Part shown: piece by piece, positions 32,402 through 43,693 of the stretch
Layout: each line of letters opens with the position of its first letter
Numbering within the stretch: the stretch's first letter is position 1
From: Ahaetulla prasina
Lineage: Eukaryota; Chordata; Lepidosauria; Squamata; Colubridae
Length of the DNA: 64,000 nt
Direction of reading: 5' to 3'
NCBI RefSeq assembly: GCF_028640845.1
Contig: NC_080539.1
Span: 300,621,516-300,685,515, forward strand
Notes under the pieces: model-generated
Seen by the model: only the letters and a program-made list of their open reading frames with translations
Databases searched by the model: none
What the model was told of the DNA's origin: nothing
Made by a program: the position numbers and the translations under genes

Positions 32402-32911
32402 TGTCGTGTCCCACTCCTCCTCTGACGGCCGGGTCTGGGAAGTCTGTATCAAGCGTGACCACGAAGCCTCTGCAGCTTTGCCAAATTCCTGTCAGAGTTC
32501 TCAGGGCAGGCAGGAATCCAAGGTGTGACTTCAGCAACCAGATGAGACTTTGCCTGACTCAAGGAATGCCAAAAAGCAGATCCTTTATATAGGCCATGGG
32601 GTGTGGCTCCATGACTCAGCACTTATCCAGGCCTGCCCCTCCCTTCCTTTTGCTGACGTTGCCTCTCCATTTTCCAGAAGCATGGATCCGTCCATCCTCC
32701 AGCTGCCGGCAATTCCAGCTCGTGACTGGCTTCATGCTCCTCATGTTCACATGCTGTGGGGGAGGGGTTTATTTGCTCGGTCTGTCCGGGCATGGTGCCA
32801 GGACTGGGGGCTGGAGGCATGCCAGGCCATTCTTCTTCACTATCAGTCTCTGGCTCAGATAGCAGGAGATGGGAGGGGCCCGGCTGAGGAGAGGAGGGCG
32901 GGCGAGGCACA
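32402..32911 (+). mobile_element. Solo-LTR-like insertion
   Basis: The 510-bp, GC-rich segment begins TGTCGTGTCCC and ends GGCGAGGCACA, so its ends are TGT...ACA. It is flanked by the identical 8-mer AAAGTTCC (32,394-32,401 and 32,912-32,919). A TATA-like CCTTTATATAGGCC lies at about 32,581. The composition differs sharply from the surrounding AT-rich DNA. A solo LTR fits the TG...CA ends and the TATA box, but retroviral target duplications are usually 4-6 bp, so a DNA transposon with 8-bp duplication is possible. ORFs across it (up to 156 codons) have no known domain. Confidence 0.55.
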
Positions 32912-33182
32912 AAAGTTCCTCTCCCTCGTCCCAAAGTCTTAATGTCAGTGGTGTTGATGATATATCTATAGCTGCAGTGCTGGAACAGAACCCCTGCAGA
33001 CTTTCTACTGAAAATCTTAGATATGGACATTCCCAAATTATCTGCTAAATCACCAAGCATGTTGGTATCATAGGGGAATCTAGTCACTGCCATTTGTAAA
33101 ACATAGTTTATTGTTTAACATGTTGTGTGGCCCAGGCCCCTGTGTTTAAACTAGACAACCCCTGACCGTACAGGTCACCCTT

Positions 33183-33270
33183 TTGGAGATATAGTGCTTT
33201 ATAGCACTCTAAGCGGTTTACAGAGTCAGCATATTGCTCCCCCCCCCCGCCCACAATCTTGGTCCTCAAT
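33183..33270 (-). mobile_element. Sauria-type SINE fragment
   Basis: TAGCACTCTAAGCGGTTTAC, AGAGTCAGCATATTGCTCC and TCTTGGTCCTCA are the minus-strand 3' half of the Sauria SINE. A C homopolymer has expanded at 33,240-33,250. Confidence 0.75.
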
Positions 33271-33349
33271 ATCTTCAATGATATCAGAGCCTCTAAATGT
33301 TCTGGCTTTAATGGAAAATCAGGGATACATTTAGAGATGTATCTATCTT

Positions 33350-33785
33350 GAAATTAGAATGGAATAGAATAGAGCAGAGAAGAACAGACAGAGCAGAAAA
33401 GAATAATAGAGTTGGAAGGGACCTTGGAGATCTTCTAGTCCAACCCCCTATTTAGGCAGGAAAGCCTATATCATTTCAGACAAATGGTTGTCCAATCTCT
33501 TAAAAACTTCCCGTGTTGGAGCATTCACAACTTCTAGAGGCAAGTTGTCCCACTGATTAATTGTTCTGTCAGGAAATTTCTCCTTAGTTCTAAGTTGCTT
33601 CTCTCCTTGATTAGTTTCCACCCATTGCTTCTTGTTCTACCCTCAGATGCTTTGGAGAATAGCTTCACTCCCTCTTCTTTGTGGCTGCCCCTGAGACGTT
33701 GGAGCACTGCTATCATGTCACTCCTAGTACTTTTCATTAAACTAGCCATTAAATAATCTGTGTTGAACTGGATAGCGCAGTCAAA
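33350..33785 (-). mobile_element. CR1 LINE 3' end, minus strand
   Basis: The left end carries AGAAT-type tail units (GAATAGAATAGAGCAG and variants), followed by GAGTTGGAAGGGACCTTGG, TCTAGTCCAACCCCC, TTGTTCTGTCAGGAAATTTC and ACCCATTGCTTCTTGTTC. This is the same subfamily as at 22,203. Confidence 0.85.
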
Positions 33786-34644
33786 CATCAGCACAGGAAA
33801 TGTTTGATGACATTTTGTATTATGTCATAAATGATTTTATAAAATTTTCCAAAACTTTTAATTTCACAGGAGTCATAGGTTCCAGATTTTTGATGCATTC
33901 TGTCAGTTAGCCCATTTGAGGCACCTTGGTCTAAAAGGTTTTGCCCTATGGTGCACCGTTTCGCCCAGTTAAAGGTTGTGAAAATGAGAGCTTTTTGGTA
34001 ACATATAGAGTAGGAGCGAGATAAGAATTGTAAAAGTATCGTTACCCTGCTTTGTTTGATATCTTTTTGCTAATTATGTTGCATTTCTTCCAAAAGCCAC
34101 TAAGCAAGTCTTCTGTGCTCTGGAGCCATCTAGATCACTGTTTCCCAGCTTGTTGCTTTACCATTACATTCTCATCAAAGGCATTTGCAATTACCACCAG
34201 ACGAAAATCACTGGTCCATATTACAACTGCCAGATGTGCAAAAGAATCTTAGTTCATAGGGGCACACAAAATTGCCATTTAAAATCAGCTAATGCTCTAA
34301 TTACACAAGAATATTGGTGAATCAAAGTATATTGGCAATAATAATGTAACATCAGATACGATGCATAATACATATACACAATTATTTTATTATTAAGCTC
34401 CAAAAAAGCTTCAGGGGGATATTTCATTTCAACAAATGCTTGCAAAAAGCAATGTATTCCTTCTCTCATGGATGCTTCAAAAAGCAGAGCAGCAGTGTTG
34501 CTCCATTTCAAGGCTTTGATTACCACAGAAGCTTCCAAATTTTGCCCCCTATTTGTTAAAGTTCTTGTTAATTTATTTTAAAACATTTAAAGGCTAAAAC
34601 AAATGACTACAATAAGGAAAAGAAGGTGAGAAAAGGCATAATAA
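33786..34644. other. No gene recognised
   Basis: AT-rich spacer without recognisable content. Confidence 0.5.
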
Positions 34645-34877
34645 AAGAGCCGTGGTGGCACAGTAGTTAGAATGCAATATTGCAGGCTACTTCTGCTGAC
34701 TGCTGGCTGCCTGCAATTTGGCAGTTCGAATCTCACCAGGCTCAAGGTTGACTCAGCTTTCCATCCTTCCGAGGTCAGTAAAATAAGGATCCAGATTGTT
34801 GGGGACAAAATGCTGACTATGTAAATAGCTTAGAGAGGGCTGTAAAGCACTGTGAAATGGTAAGTGATATTGCTCTG
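34645..34877 (+). mobile_element. Sauria-type tRNA SINE
   Basis: GAGCCGTGGTGGCACAGTAG head, TTAGAATGCAATATTGCAGG, GTTCGAATCTCACCAGG B box, TCAAGGTTGACTCAGC and a TGATATTGCT tail. Essentially full length with scattered substitutions. Confidence 0.9.
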
Positions 34878-35653
34878 ATATATATAAAAATATCAAGAAA
34901 TAAACAGAATTTACAATGTCATTGATTAAATAATCAAATATTTATTATTTATCAAATAAAAACAAACTCATATCATCCTGAAAAATAACCATAAATTGTT
35001 TGAATTTTTTTGAAATTTTATCCTGTTTTATATCTACAATTATATATAAACTTATACATTGTAAGTCACTCAGAGTCTTCTTGAAGAAGGAGATGGGTAA
35101 CAGATAAATTTAATAATAAATCAGGACAAAAATCTAGACTTGCTATTGAGGTTACTACTATTTATCATTATCTAAAATAAATTTAGGTGATCTTATAAAA
35201 AGAGAAAAATGGAAAAATAACACCCCCCAAAAAAACAATCTGCAAAATCTTTTAATTAGCAATACTGGAGAAAAATCTTGAGGTGTCATAAAGTATCTTG
35301 ACATGAAAACCGATCTAAGTCTCTGCTAAAGCTTATGCTATGCTTTTGACTAAGTAAATTGTGCCTTGTCCATATGAAGCCCTCTTGGAGATCATATATA
35401 AAACCATTGCACACCCATGTATAAAACCATTGCACACTCCTTCCCTAGCAGGTCTTTCATGGGCCAAAGTTTGGATGATAAATCTCTTAAATTCAGCTGC
35501 CATCATTCCTCACTTTGGCTGGGCTGATGGGAATTGTATAACCACTATAGCTAGAAGATTCTAGGAGGGGGCAGAGAATCAGCAAGGAACCATTTGATCA
35601 CAGGTAGCACTTAGAATTCAGCTTCCTTGCACATCAGGACATGAGTATGACAG
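34878..35653. other. No gene recognised
   Basis: AT-rich spacer. CATTGCACACCCATGTATAAA and its near copy CCATTGCACACTCC at 35,403-35,441 form a short local duplication. Confidence 0.5.
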
Positions 35654-35818
35654 CAGTGGTGGGTTACCACGGACCGGTTCTATAGAACCAGTAGTAAAAC
35701 TGGCGGGAGGCTCCACCCACTGACCCAAACGTCATGAAAACTCTTCTTCACATACGCAGAAAAGCGCGCATGGGCACAATGTGAACCAGTAGTAAAGGTA
35801 TGTAGAACCCTCCTCCTG
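35654..35818. mobile_element. hAT-type MITE
   Basis: It begins CAGTGGTGGGTTACCAC and ends GTAGAACCCTCCTCCTG. The flanks TATGACAG (35,646-35,653) and TATGATAG (35,819-35,826) match at 7 of 8 bases. Confidence 0.8.
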
Positions 35819-35826
35819 TATGATAG

Positions 35827-36644
35827 CTATTTGCAATAACTGCTTCTGGCTTAGTGAACCAGATTTTTATTTTTCTCTTCTTCCATTTCCCCTTAATCTC
35901 CATTATTGATTGATCTGTTTAAACTAGTACAATGGCTATTGTATTTTGCCTTTCTATATTTTTTTTTCATTAAAACATCTTTTAAATCTAACCACTAAAA
36001 GGATGGCTTGTTTTACTTCTCTTTTTCACCCTCACAAATTCTTTTCTTTCTTTCTTTTTGGTAGAGGAGCTTCACTTCTCTATTGCACTTATCTGCTTGT
36101 TCAGTTAATGTAAAAGATTCCTGCTCAGCAAAGAAGTCACCTAAGGTTAGGGTTATTAATACAGAATCTTGCAAAGCAATGGACACTTTGTGATGCTTTT
36201 GTGACTCTATTGCCTTTTAATTCCATTCTTACAGCAGCCTCTCAAGAAGGTTTTGTTCCAAAAGCAGATATCCAAATTATATAATAATTCTCACCCTCAT
36301 TGCTAATCAATGGGAGGAACACAATATATAAGTGTAATACACCAGGTTTTCCTGGCATATCATTAATAGCTTCACCTGATGAATTTTTATTGGAATTAAA
36401 GCTATTAAAGCACTGGAACTTTGCCAGGAAAAAGAGTAGCAGTTCCTATTAAAGGAATCTGCTCACCTCAACTCAATTCAGGATCATGAAGACCTATTGA
36501 AAGGGGAAAAAAATGAAAAATGAGAACAAATGGAAAATGGAGGGGGGGGAACACACACTTGTACTTCAGGTCCTGCACTGCACCATTGTTAGCTTCCTTT
36601 GGCCTTTAGAGCCTACACAGTTTAGCCTCATAGTGTGCATGTGT
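35827..36644. other. No gene recognised
   Basis: AT-rich spacer without recognisable content. Confidence 0.5.
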
Positions 36645-36945
36645 TTTGTTTTACACATACACACACAGAATGGACATGCCCTTTGAGTCAGCAATGACTC
36701 CTGGCAACTGTCTATACCAGGGGTCTCCAACCTTGGCAACTTTAAAACTTGTGGACTTCAACTCCCAGAATTCCTCTAGACTCATCCCTGCAGTTTTCAT
36801 GGCAGAAGTAGTTTGCCATTGCCTGCTTCATAGGGCTGAGAGTGTGTTTCTGGTCCAAGGTCATCCATCCTTGGACCAGGACTAAAATTCACAGTCTGCA
36901 GTCTCTAGCCTGGTATCTTAATCACTAGGCTAAACTGGCTCAAGC
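36645..36945 (-). mobile_element. tRNA-derived SINE interrupted by a half MITE
   Basis: The right end reads TTCACAGTCTGCAGTCTCTAG, CCTGGTATCTTAATCACTAG, GGCTAAACTGGCTC, which on the minus strand is a tRNA-like head. The left part has GACTCCTGGCAACTGTC and TGGCAGAAGTAGTTTGCC. At 36,719-36,776 half of the palindromic hAT MITE (GGTCTCCAACCTTGGCAAC onward) sits inside it. Confidence 0.55.
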
Positions 36946-37010
36946 GTCACACTACTTGCAGAAATTCCTTCTCTATCCAATCTTCTCATACCATTTGGAG
37001 ATTCTAGGAG

Positions 37011-37245
37011 TGAGTGGTGCAATGGCCTAGAGATAGAGCTCTCGCCTCACAATCTGGAGACTGTGAGTTCAATCCTAGGTAAAGGCAGATATTTCTCTCT
37101 CTCTGAGTACACTGAGAATATATCAGCTGAAAAAAATTCCGCATTGGCGACAGGAAGAGCATCCAGCCAGTAAACACTCAGCTCCATTCAGTTGCCCAGA
37201 CTCTACCCCACAAGGGATTATGGGGTCATTAAAAGAGGTGGATGA
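37011..37245 (+). mobile_element. tRNA-derived SINE with intact target duplication
   Basis: A-box-like TGGCCTAGAG at 37,023 and B-box-like GAGTTCAATCCT at 37,066 sit at tRNA spacing, followed by a body with AGGAAGAGCATCCAGCCAG and TCAGTTGCCCAGACTC. It is flanked by TTTGGAGATTCTAGGAG (36,994-37,010) and TTTGGAGATTCCAGGAG (37,246-37,262), a 17-bp duplication with one mismatch. It differs from the Sauria SINEs in its body. Confidence 0.8.
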
Positions 37246-37262
37246 TTTGGAGATTCCAGGAG

Positions 37263-38284
37263 AATCTGGTTATGATCAATCCAACTTTGGTGGAATCAAG
37301 GGGATGGTGGAGGAGAAGGAAACTTAACAGTGCATCTTTCCCCCTATGCATTCTCCTCTGGATTTAGATGCCTTTCAAAGGAGATCGGGGTTGTAGAGGT
37401 AGGAGGGAAGTCCCTCCTCCTATAAAGCATGTAAAATAAAATCTGTGTGCTTGATAGTAGATGGTGTCATACTTGTGAAACTCTTCTTTGGGGGGCATGG
37501 TTGACAATTGTTCATGTAAGGTCATTCTACTTGTTGATTTCTTGTCCAATCCTAAATCATAGCAAAAATCCTTGAGCTATAAAAAATGAGAAGAGGACAA
37601 GTCTCTCAAGAAATCTTCTTACTGAAATTGGGTGGCTCTTGCTTGGACTTTTCCAGATAAATCCCTGTTTAGTATCAAAATAATAGACTCACGAGGCATA
37701 GCCAGATGGTCGCATTAAAATACTATTCATAATTCCTTGAGCTGGCCGAAAAGGATGCCAACATAAAATTTGCTGCCTTGATTTATGAGCTATTCTGTTG
37801 CAGTGGTGAGGCAGAGGTCTCATGTAGTCCCAAAAATTTTATGGAAGACAAATTAAGAAAAATGACAGATGAATTTTGTGGCTTTGCTTCATCTTCCACC
37901 AAGCATTTCTGCCTGTGAGAATCACAGATCATTCTTCCTAGCATGTAATGGGGCAAGTATGTGAAGGTCCCGGGACTGCATCTAAAAGACAGTATCTTTT
38001 AGCGTTTTTGAGGTTGCCTGGGCAAATGGTGGAAGGAGCAAATGTATTCTCCGCTTATGATCTGTTAACTGGGTTGCTTCTGGATATGGATTCACTGCTT
38101 TTCTGAAGCAGTGCTAAAACTGTGTTCAAAATTAGCTTGGCTGACAGCTCTCAAGCATGGGGGAAAAGTGTAGGGTGAAGTTGGGTGATAAGAATGGCTG
38201 ATAAGAACTCTAGCCTCAATTGCTGTTGCACTGTAGTCAGTACTCAGTACTAGACTTGTCTATGGAGATCCTTAGGTTGACATG
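37263..38284. other. No gene recognised
   Basis: Unremarkable spacer without recognisable exon, RNA gene or repeat family. Confidence 0.5.
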
Positions 38285-38735
38285 ACCTGGATGACTGAGA
38301 ATTTCCATAGATATTTAGCTATGTGATGAACACCCTTCAAACAGAGTATGAACGGATTTTTAAAAAAAATGCAGATTACAGGAACCATATGTGCATCGCT
38401 TTGAGATGGAGACAACACAGACTCATCCCCAACAGCTTGTGCCTATCACCAACAGTGAAGGGACACAGGGCAGAAAACTTCCTACAGCCAAGAAGGCTTC
38501 ACAAACATTTGCACTACTCAGGTGACCCTGAGGACACAGATAAACCTCCAAGGGGCCTCAACGACTCTCTAAAAAGAAAGCAAATGACCAGCTGCCAGCA
38601 AAGAATATAAATCCTTCCATTCCCCACCATCCAGTCAGAGCTGAAAAAGAGATGAGAAGTGCAACCTCTTCAAAGAAAAACAAGAAAGTTCGGTTGTCTC
38701 CTGAAAAAGCATCTTTGGGGCAATTCTAATCTACA
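38285..38735 (+). mobile_element. Penelope-like element remnant
   Basis: The left end (CCTGGATGACTGAGAATTTCC) and right end (CAAGAAAGTTCGGTTGTC, AAAAAGCATCTTTGGGGCAA) match the outer and inner parts of the foldback at 2,516. Near 38,638-38,672 a decayed hammerhead-like run can be seen: CTGAAAAAG, AGATGAGAAG, TGCAAC. The 95-codon ORF at 38,323-38,610 may be the eroded end of the element's protein, but I see no diagnostic RT or GIY-YIG motif. Tentative. Confidence 0.45.
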
Positions 38736-39451
38736 ATTCCAGAAGGACCCTGCAGATAGTCACTAGGTTGAGCAAAATGGTGTACCTTCCCTTCACCAAG
38801 AAAACTGTAAAAAATATGGGCACATGAAATGTCTTGTTGGTAAAAACTCTAATGCACCAGTGGTGGCATAACCAGCAGTGGCAGAACAGCTGGAAGAACC
38901 TGGTTGTTTTCTTCAGTTTAAATCAATCTCTTATACGGTAAGGACAGGAGCAAAGTGCTAATCAAGAAAGCACTAACCACTGCTGTATGGCTAATGCTTT
39001 TTCAAAAGAAAGCTAAACCTGGGTTTATCAGAAGCCCACAAAGGTCCTGGTAGGTGTTTTGAAAAGTGTCAGTCAGGCACAATGATGGCCGATGCCACTA
39101 AGAAAGTCAGAAAGTCTGGTTTTCCTACAGCCTAAACCAGAATCATCATAGAGGGCAATTTCGAGCAACTGGAGAGGGAGTGGCTCTAACCCACTAAAAC
39201 ATTGAATAAGGCAAAGCCGATCCCTGGTCATATCAGCGAAACATCTGTGATGAAGCATGCTCAGTCACAGTTACGGCCACAATTGCGTTGGGAAAAGAGG
39301 TGCAGCCTACTTCAAAATCACAATAGTTTTGCTGCCTCAACTGTGTGCTGGGGATAAAGAGGAAAGCAGTCATGTTTATACGCCACGCAAAAACAGCTAC
39401 TAGGTCATAGTCATGCTTGGTTAGGGGGATATAAAGATAAGTTCCTAATGC
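38736..39451. other. No gene recognised
   Basis: Spacer without recognisable content. Confidence 0.5.
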
Positions 39452-39525
39452 AGTGTTTCTTAATATCAGCAACTTTAAGAGGCATGGACTTCAACTCCCA
39501 GCTAAATTCCCCAGCCAACACTGCT
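39452..39525. repeat. Half of a palindromic hAT MITE
   Basis: CAGTGTTTCTTAATATCAGC, AACTTTAAGAGGCATGGAC and TTCAACTCCCAGC correspond to one arm of the MITE family at 4,371; the second arm is missing. Confidence 0.6.
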
Positions 39526-40439
39526 GTAATAATTACCAGAACAGCAGAGAATCTATCTAGCCACCTTTACTAATCATAATTTTGCCATCCAGAGTGATGC
39601 CATCTGGGCATGAATGCAGACCTTCCATCCACCGGGTCTGGCAGTATTAAGTGAAGAATGATTGCCTTCAGAAAACAAGATTATTTACGGAAATCTGACC
39701 ATGGTAGATCTTCCTTTCCCGGTCTCCAGCTGCAGCCGTGGCTAATCATTTCCATGGTGTATCAAGATCTGTGAAATTGCTGTTTAATTTTATAAGTGTA
39801 ATTTTCACACAAAAGGTGAAGACCTAAAGCCTCAGTGTGGCCAATGCAATCACAGCAGCAAAATTATTCTCACTTTGCCTAGTAGCTCCACTGACCTCTT
39901 TTGTGGATATGTGGAAAGAGCTTTATCCAGTGTCATGTAAAGCAAAAGAGGATGAGAGGTTTCCAGCACAAGCAAAATTGTTATTGTGATTATGAGGCTA
40001 GATTGATTGAATGCATGTACATCATTGTCATCATCATCATTACAGAGACTGTAAAACAAGACACAAGTGTTTGCTTAGGAAAAGGCAATATGAATATGAA
40101 AATTTGGAAGACTGGTTGGACAAAGCCTCTGAAAATCTTGTCTTATGTTGCTGAATATTGAAACCCAGAGAGGACAACATGCAAATGTGCTGCAAAGCAA
40201 AGTAGCATCCGCAAGCATAGCTTATGCTGTATTTCTAACAATATCTTTGGGCCCTATCCATACCTTAGACGTCTAGTAGAATGCAATATAGTGGACATCT
40301 ACTGTGAAAGGCTTTGTTTACCATGTTGTCTGGAGGTGCTTTGTAATTGGCTACCTCCACTGTGGCAACTTTTTTTGAGCATATCCATAACATGTAACAT
40401 TTCAGTGTTTCAAATGCATCCTTGCTACCTTTTGTGTTA
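39526..40439. other. No gene recognised
   Basis: Spacer with a short ATCATTGTCATCATCATCAT run at about 40,020. No exon was recognised. Confidence 0.5.
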
Positions 40440-40900
40440 GCTCCTGAACTGAGTGCTTAGTTATTTATTTACTCAATATGCATATTATCTGACTCCCAAT
40501 GACTCTGGACAGTTCACTTAAACTATAATAACTATAAAACAATAAAAACAATACATCAGTAAAGGAAAATGCAAAGATGGCAAAAATCAGGAAGCAAGAA
40601 ATACATAGTTAGTCCTTCAAATGGGCTACACCCAACGTAGCCAATTAGCCTGGGCAAACAGCCATGATTTCAAGATCCTTTGAAACTTCACCAGTCGAGG
40701 GTCTTCAGGATCTCAAGGGAAACCTCATTCCAGAGAACAGATGCTTCTGCAGAGAAGATGCCCTTCTGGGGTTCTGATAGATAGTTTTGTTTAATCAAAA
40801 GAACCTGGAGTGTGCTAACCATGTTGGATTGAAGCAGGCGGGCCGGTACTAGGGAATGTACTGTATGTGATATCTAAAGCTGCTTTGGCTTGATTTAGTA
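40440..40900 (-). mobile_element. Old CR1 LINE 3' end, minus strand
   Basis: The order resembles the younger CR1 at 49,085: a CTCCCAATGACTCTGGACAG 3' UTR part, AACAATAAAAACAATACATC, CAAGGGAAACCTCATTCCAG, AACAGATGCTTCTGCAGAG. It is decayed. Confidence 0.55.
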
Positions 40901-40958
40901 ACTCAGTCCCAGTTCATGACACTGAAGCCTGAAATGTTTCACGTAGAGAAAATAAGAT

Positions 40959-41204
40959 GAGCCACGGTGGCTCAGTGGTCAGAGTGCAGTACTGCAGGCT
41001 ACTTCTGCTGACTACTGGCTGCCTGCAATTTGGCAGTTCGAATCTCACCAGGCTCAAGGTTGACTCAGCCTTCCATCCTTCCGAGGTGGGTAAAATGAGA
41101 ACCCAGATTGTTGGGGGCAATAGGCTGACTCTGTCAGCCGCTTAGAGAGGGCTGTAAAGCACTGTGAAGCGGTATATAAGTCTAAGTGCTATTGCTATTG
41201 CTAT
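40959..41204 (+). mobile_element. Sauria-type tRNA SINE (left copy of the duplicated block)
   Basis: GAGCCACGGTGGCTCAGTGG head, GCAGTACTGCAGGCTAC, GTTCGAATCTCACCAGG, GGTTGACTCAGCC, TTGTTGGGGGCAATAGGC and GTGCTATTGCTATTGCTAT tail. Full length. The 3' part from 41,012 is repeated at 46,841, where the head is missing. Confidence 0.92.
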
Positions 41205-42823
41205 CACATAGTGAAGAGAGATATAATGACACCTCCTGCCCACCTCTCATTTGACAAGTTTAATCAATTTGCAGATATCCACTTTTGTGATCAGTGGGTA
41301 GAAAACAGCAGTTGAAAATTCTTACAGAGATGACCACATGTACCTTTAGTATAGACTAAAGACTGAGCCGAAGGGAGGAGTCAAATGCATCATCAGTCTC
41401 AAATCACTTTGTGCCCATAAATCCACCCCACCTTGAATCTAAATCCACCCCACCTTGAATTTCATTGATTCTTATCTATTGCCATTTTGCTTTGACTGTT
41501 AGCAGTGCAGATTCTTGTAGAGCACTTAAGCTTGCAATAAACCTTTATGTTCATTTGAATTGCCTGGACTCCTGATTCCCCATGTACATATATGCTATCT
41601 CTAAGCAATAGTGAATGTTTCAAGAATCTTCAATTCCATTCTATTAATGAAAACCAAACATGCCACTATGTTAAAACATATGTTAATTTTTTTCAAAACC
41701 CTTCCTAGGTGGAGATTAAGCAATTTGTCCTTTTGCAGATCCATACAGTTTGTATTACCCTGTTTGCCAATAATCTAGCATAATGCTAGATGCCAGATGA
41801 CATCTGGAAATTACAGAAGAAAAACATTTTTGCTTCTAGTTTAGTAGTGCTCCTTCATGCCTTCTTGGTGCTATGGATCGTTAGCTCTGCACTACATCTT
41901 TTGAGCATCCCTTTTGGACAGGAACTGAACCTGGGTCCAAGCTAGCCAAGTCACAGTTTGATGGGCAGAGATGGATAGGGAAGTTCTTGATTTCTGTTTC
42001 TCAGAAAGATATATAGCATTTATTTCCTTGCTCCCCTTGTTTTTCTGTGATGAATGGTCTGATAATGACAGGCGGTAGATTCAACTGACATGCCTAAAGA
42101 CCAACAGGAAATTGGATACAAGATTTGACACTGTCTTTCAGAGGCTTCTGGACTCACCCAAAGATATTCCATCAGACAGAAAACTCAATCTCATTCTCTT
42201 TGGCTTCTGTCACAGAGCACATGTTCAATTTCCTGTCATCGGTTGTTATTTCTGTTACACAGCCACGGAATAGGAGTGTGAAGACAAGCCAATTTACAGA
42301 TTTGTATGAATAAAATGCCAACTTATATGCACACTGCACAACTGACTGGGAAGTAAAACCTGTTGCTATTGTTTGTTGTTTGTTTGTTGTTTTTAAACAG
42401 CCAGCTCCTTGAAAATTGAGAATTATTTACAGGTAATGGAAGATAGAACAAATATAACCTCAAAAGTGGTTGTAACAAGCAGTAGAAGAGCCGTTCATAA
42501 ATTGATGAGAGAGGAACTATAGAACATTTTCCCAGAAGTCAGCAGATTCTCCTTGAGGTCAAAATCCTTCCCTCTGTTATCCTTTTTTTGAATCACCAAA
42601 TATTTGAATGTTTTAAAATCCTTTTTTCTGTACACTGTGTACATACAGATAGGCAGTGATCAGCCACATTTAATTATCTTCTTTGTGCTGCCTTCAGGGT
42701 TCTTGGAGGAAGTGCTCTTCTCTAACAGGAGAGATCAGAAAAATAGGGCGGCTCTTCCATAGTTCAAGAAGGGAATGTAATGAACTGTGAGAATAACCTT
42801 GGGAGACCAGAGGAAGAGCCATA
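41205..42823. other. Left copy of the duplicated flank; possible LTR remnant inside
   Basis: No host gene is recognised. The whole stretch recurs nearly unchanged at 47,035-48,673. Around 41,419-41,600 there is a 22-bp direct repeat (AAATCCACCCCACCTTGAAT twice) and then GCTTGCAATAAACC followed by TTGCCTGGACTCCTGATTCC, an arrangement reminiscent of an R/U5 region of a gammaretrovirus-type LTR. I could not define LTR ends, so this is a weak suggestion. Confidence 0.35.
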
Positions 42824-42831
42824 GTCTAGAC

Positions 42832-42955
42832 CAGGGATCTCCAACCTTGGCAACTTTAAGACTTGTGGACTTCAAGTCCCAGAATTCCTCAGCCAGCAAA
42901 GCTCAACTGAGCAAAGCTGGCTGAGGAATTCCAGGAGTTGAAGTCTACAAGTCTT
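42832..42955. mobile_element. Palindromic hAT MITE, left part, split by L1
   Basis: It begins CAGGGATCTCCAACCTTGG after GTCTAGAC (42,824-42,831). It is broken by the L1 at GAAGTCTACAAGTCTT and continues at 59,614-59,638, followed by the second GTCTAGAC (59,639-59,646). The uninterrupted counterpart is at 48,682-48,831. Confidence 0.9.
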
Positions 42956-43517
42956 TTTTTTTTTTTTTTTATAAAAAGTTTTATTTTTATAATCATATCA
43001 AATAATTCATCCAATGTACAGTTATATACAATTAGTCGGGCTTGCCCAGTCACCACCCCCCTTTTTAACACTCTTCCCTCTTCTACCTTCTTCTACTTTC
43101 CAGACTTCCTCTCCTTCTCTTATCTACATCCTCTCCTCCCTCCACCCTACACCTTCCTTCTCCCTCTTCTACCCCTCTTCCTTCCTCTTCTCCTCTTTCC
43201 TACCTCCTACTCTCTCTTATCTCCCTCCCCACCGTTCTAAAATGGTAACTGGGCAGACCCGACCCTGCATTAATTATATTTATACATCTTCAATAATCCC
43301 TGTACATTAACCATCACTCCATCTCTACCAACCCCCAATTCCCTCCCCTTACCCCCACCCCCACCCCGACTTCCCAGAACAAAATGCAGGGTATCAAAAC
43401 TAACAATCATAATCTAAAATAATTCCTAAATTATAATCTCTAGTCACACCACACTTAGTCACACTCTCAATTCCCCTCTCCTTCAAAAATATATCTAATA
43501 CAAAATATTTCCTAAAT

Positions 43518-43693
43518 TTACTCATATGCTATTCGATATTTTTTTATCTGATACTTATTTTGAATATAATCAATCCACATTTTCCATTCTAAAATATATT
43601 TTTCTAGTGTATAGTCTTTCAAGTAAGCGGAGATTTTTGCCATCTCTGCCAGATTTGATACTTTGAGTGTCCATTCTTCAATTGTAGGTAATT
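43518..43693 (-). pseudogene. L1 ORF2, C-terminal end (after CR1 insertion)
   Basis: The minus strand encodes LPTIEEWTLKVSNLAEMA, then KISAYLKDYTLEKYILEW and KMWIDYIQNKY before a stop at 43,520-43,518. It joins in frame sense to IAQYWKKEE encoded just right of 54,175, which shows that the intervening DNA was inserted into a once continuous ORF2. It is the extreme C-terminus of the protein, downstream of the Cys-rich region. Confidence 0.85.

Noticed and set aside
32623..33093. A 156-codon minus-strand ORF and a 130-codon plus-strand ORF
   Set aside because: Both lie mostly in the GC-rich solo-LTR-like insertion, overlap each other on opposite strands, and lack known domains.
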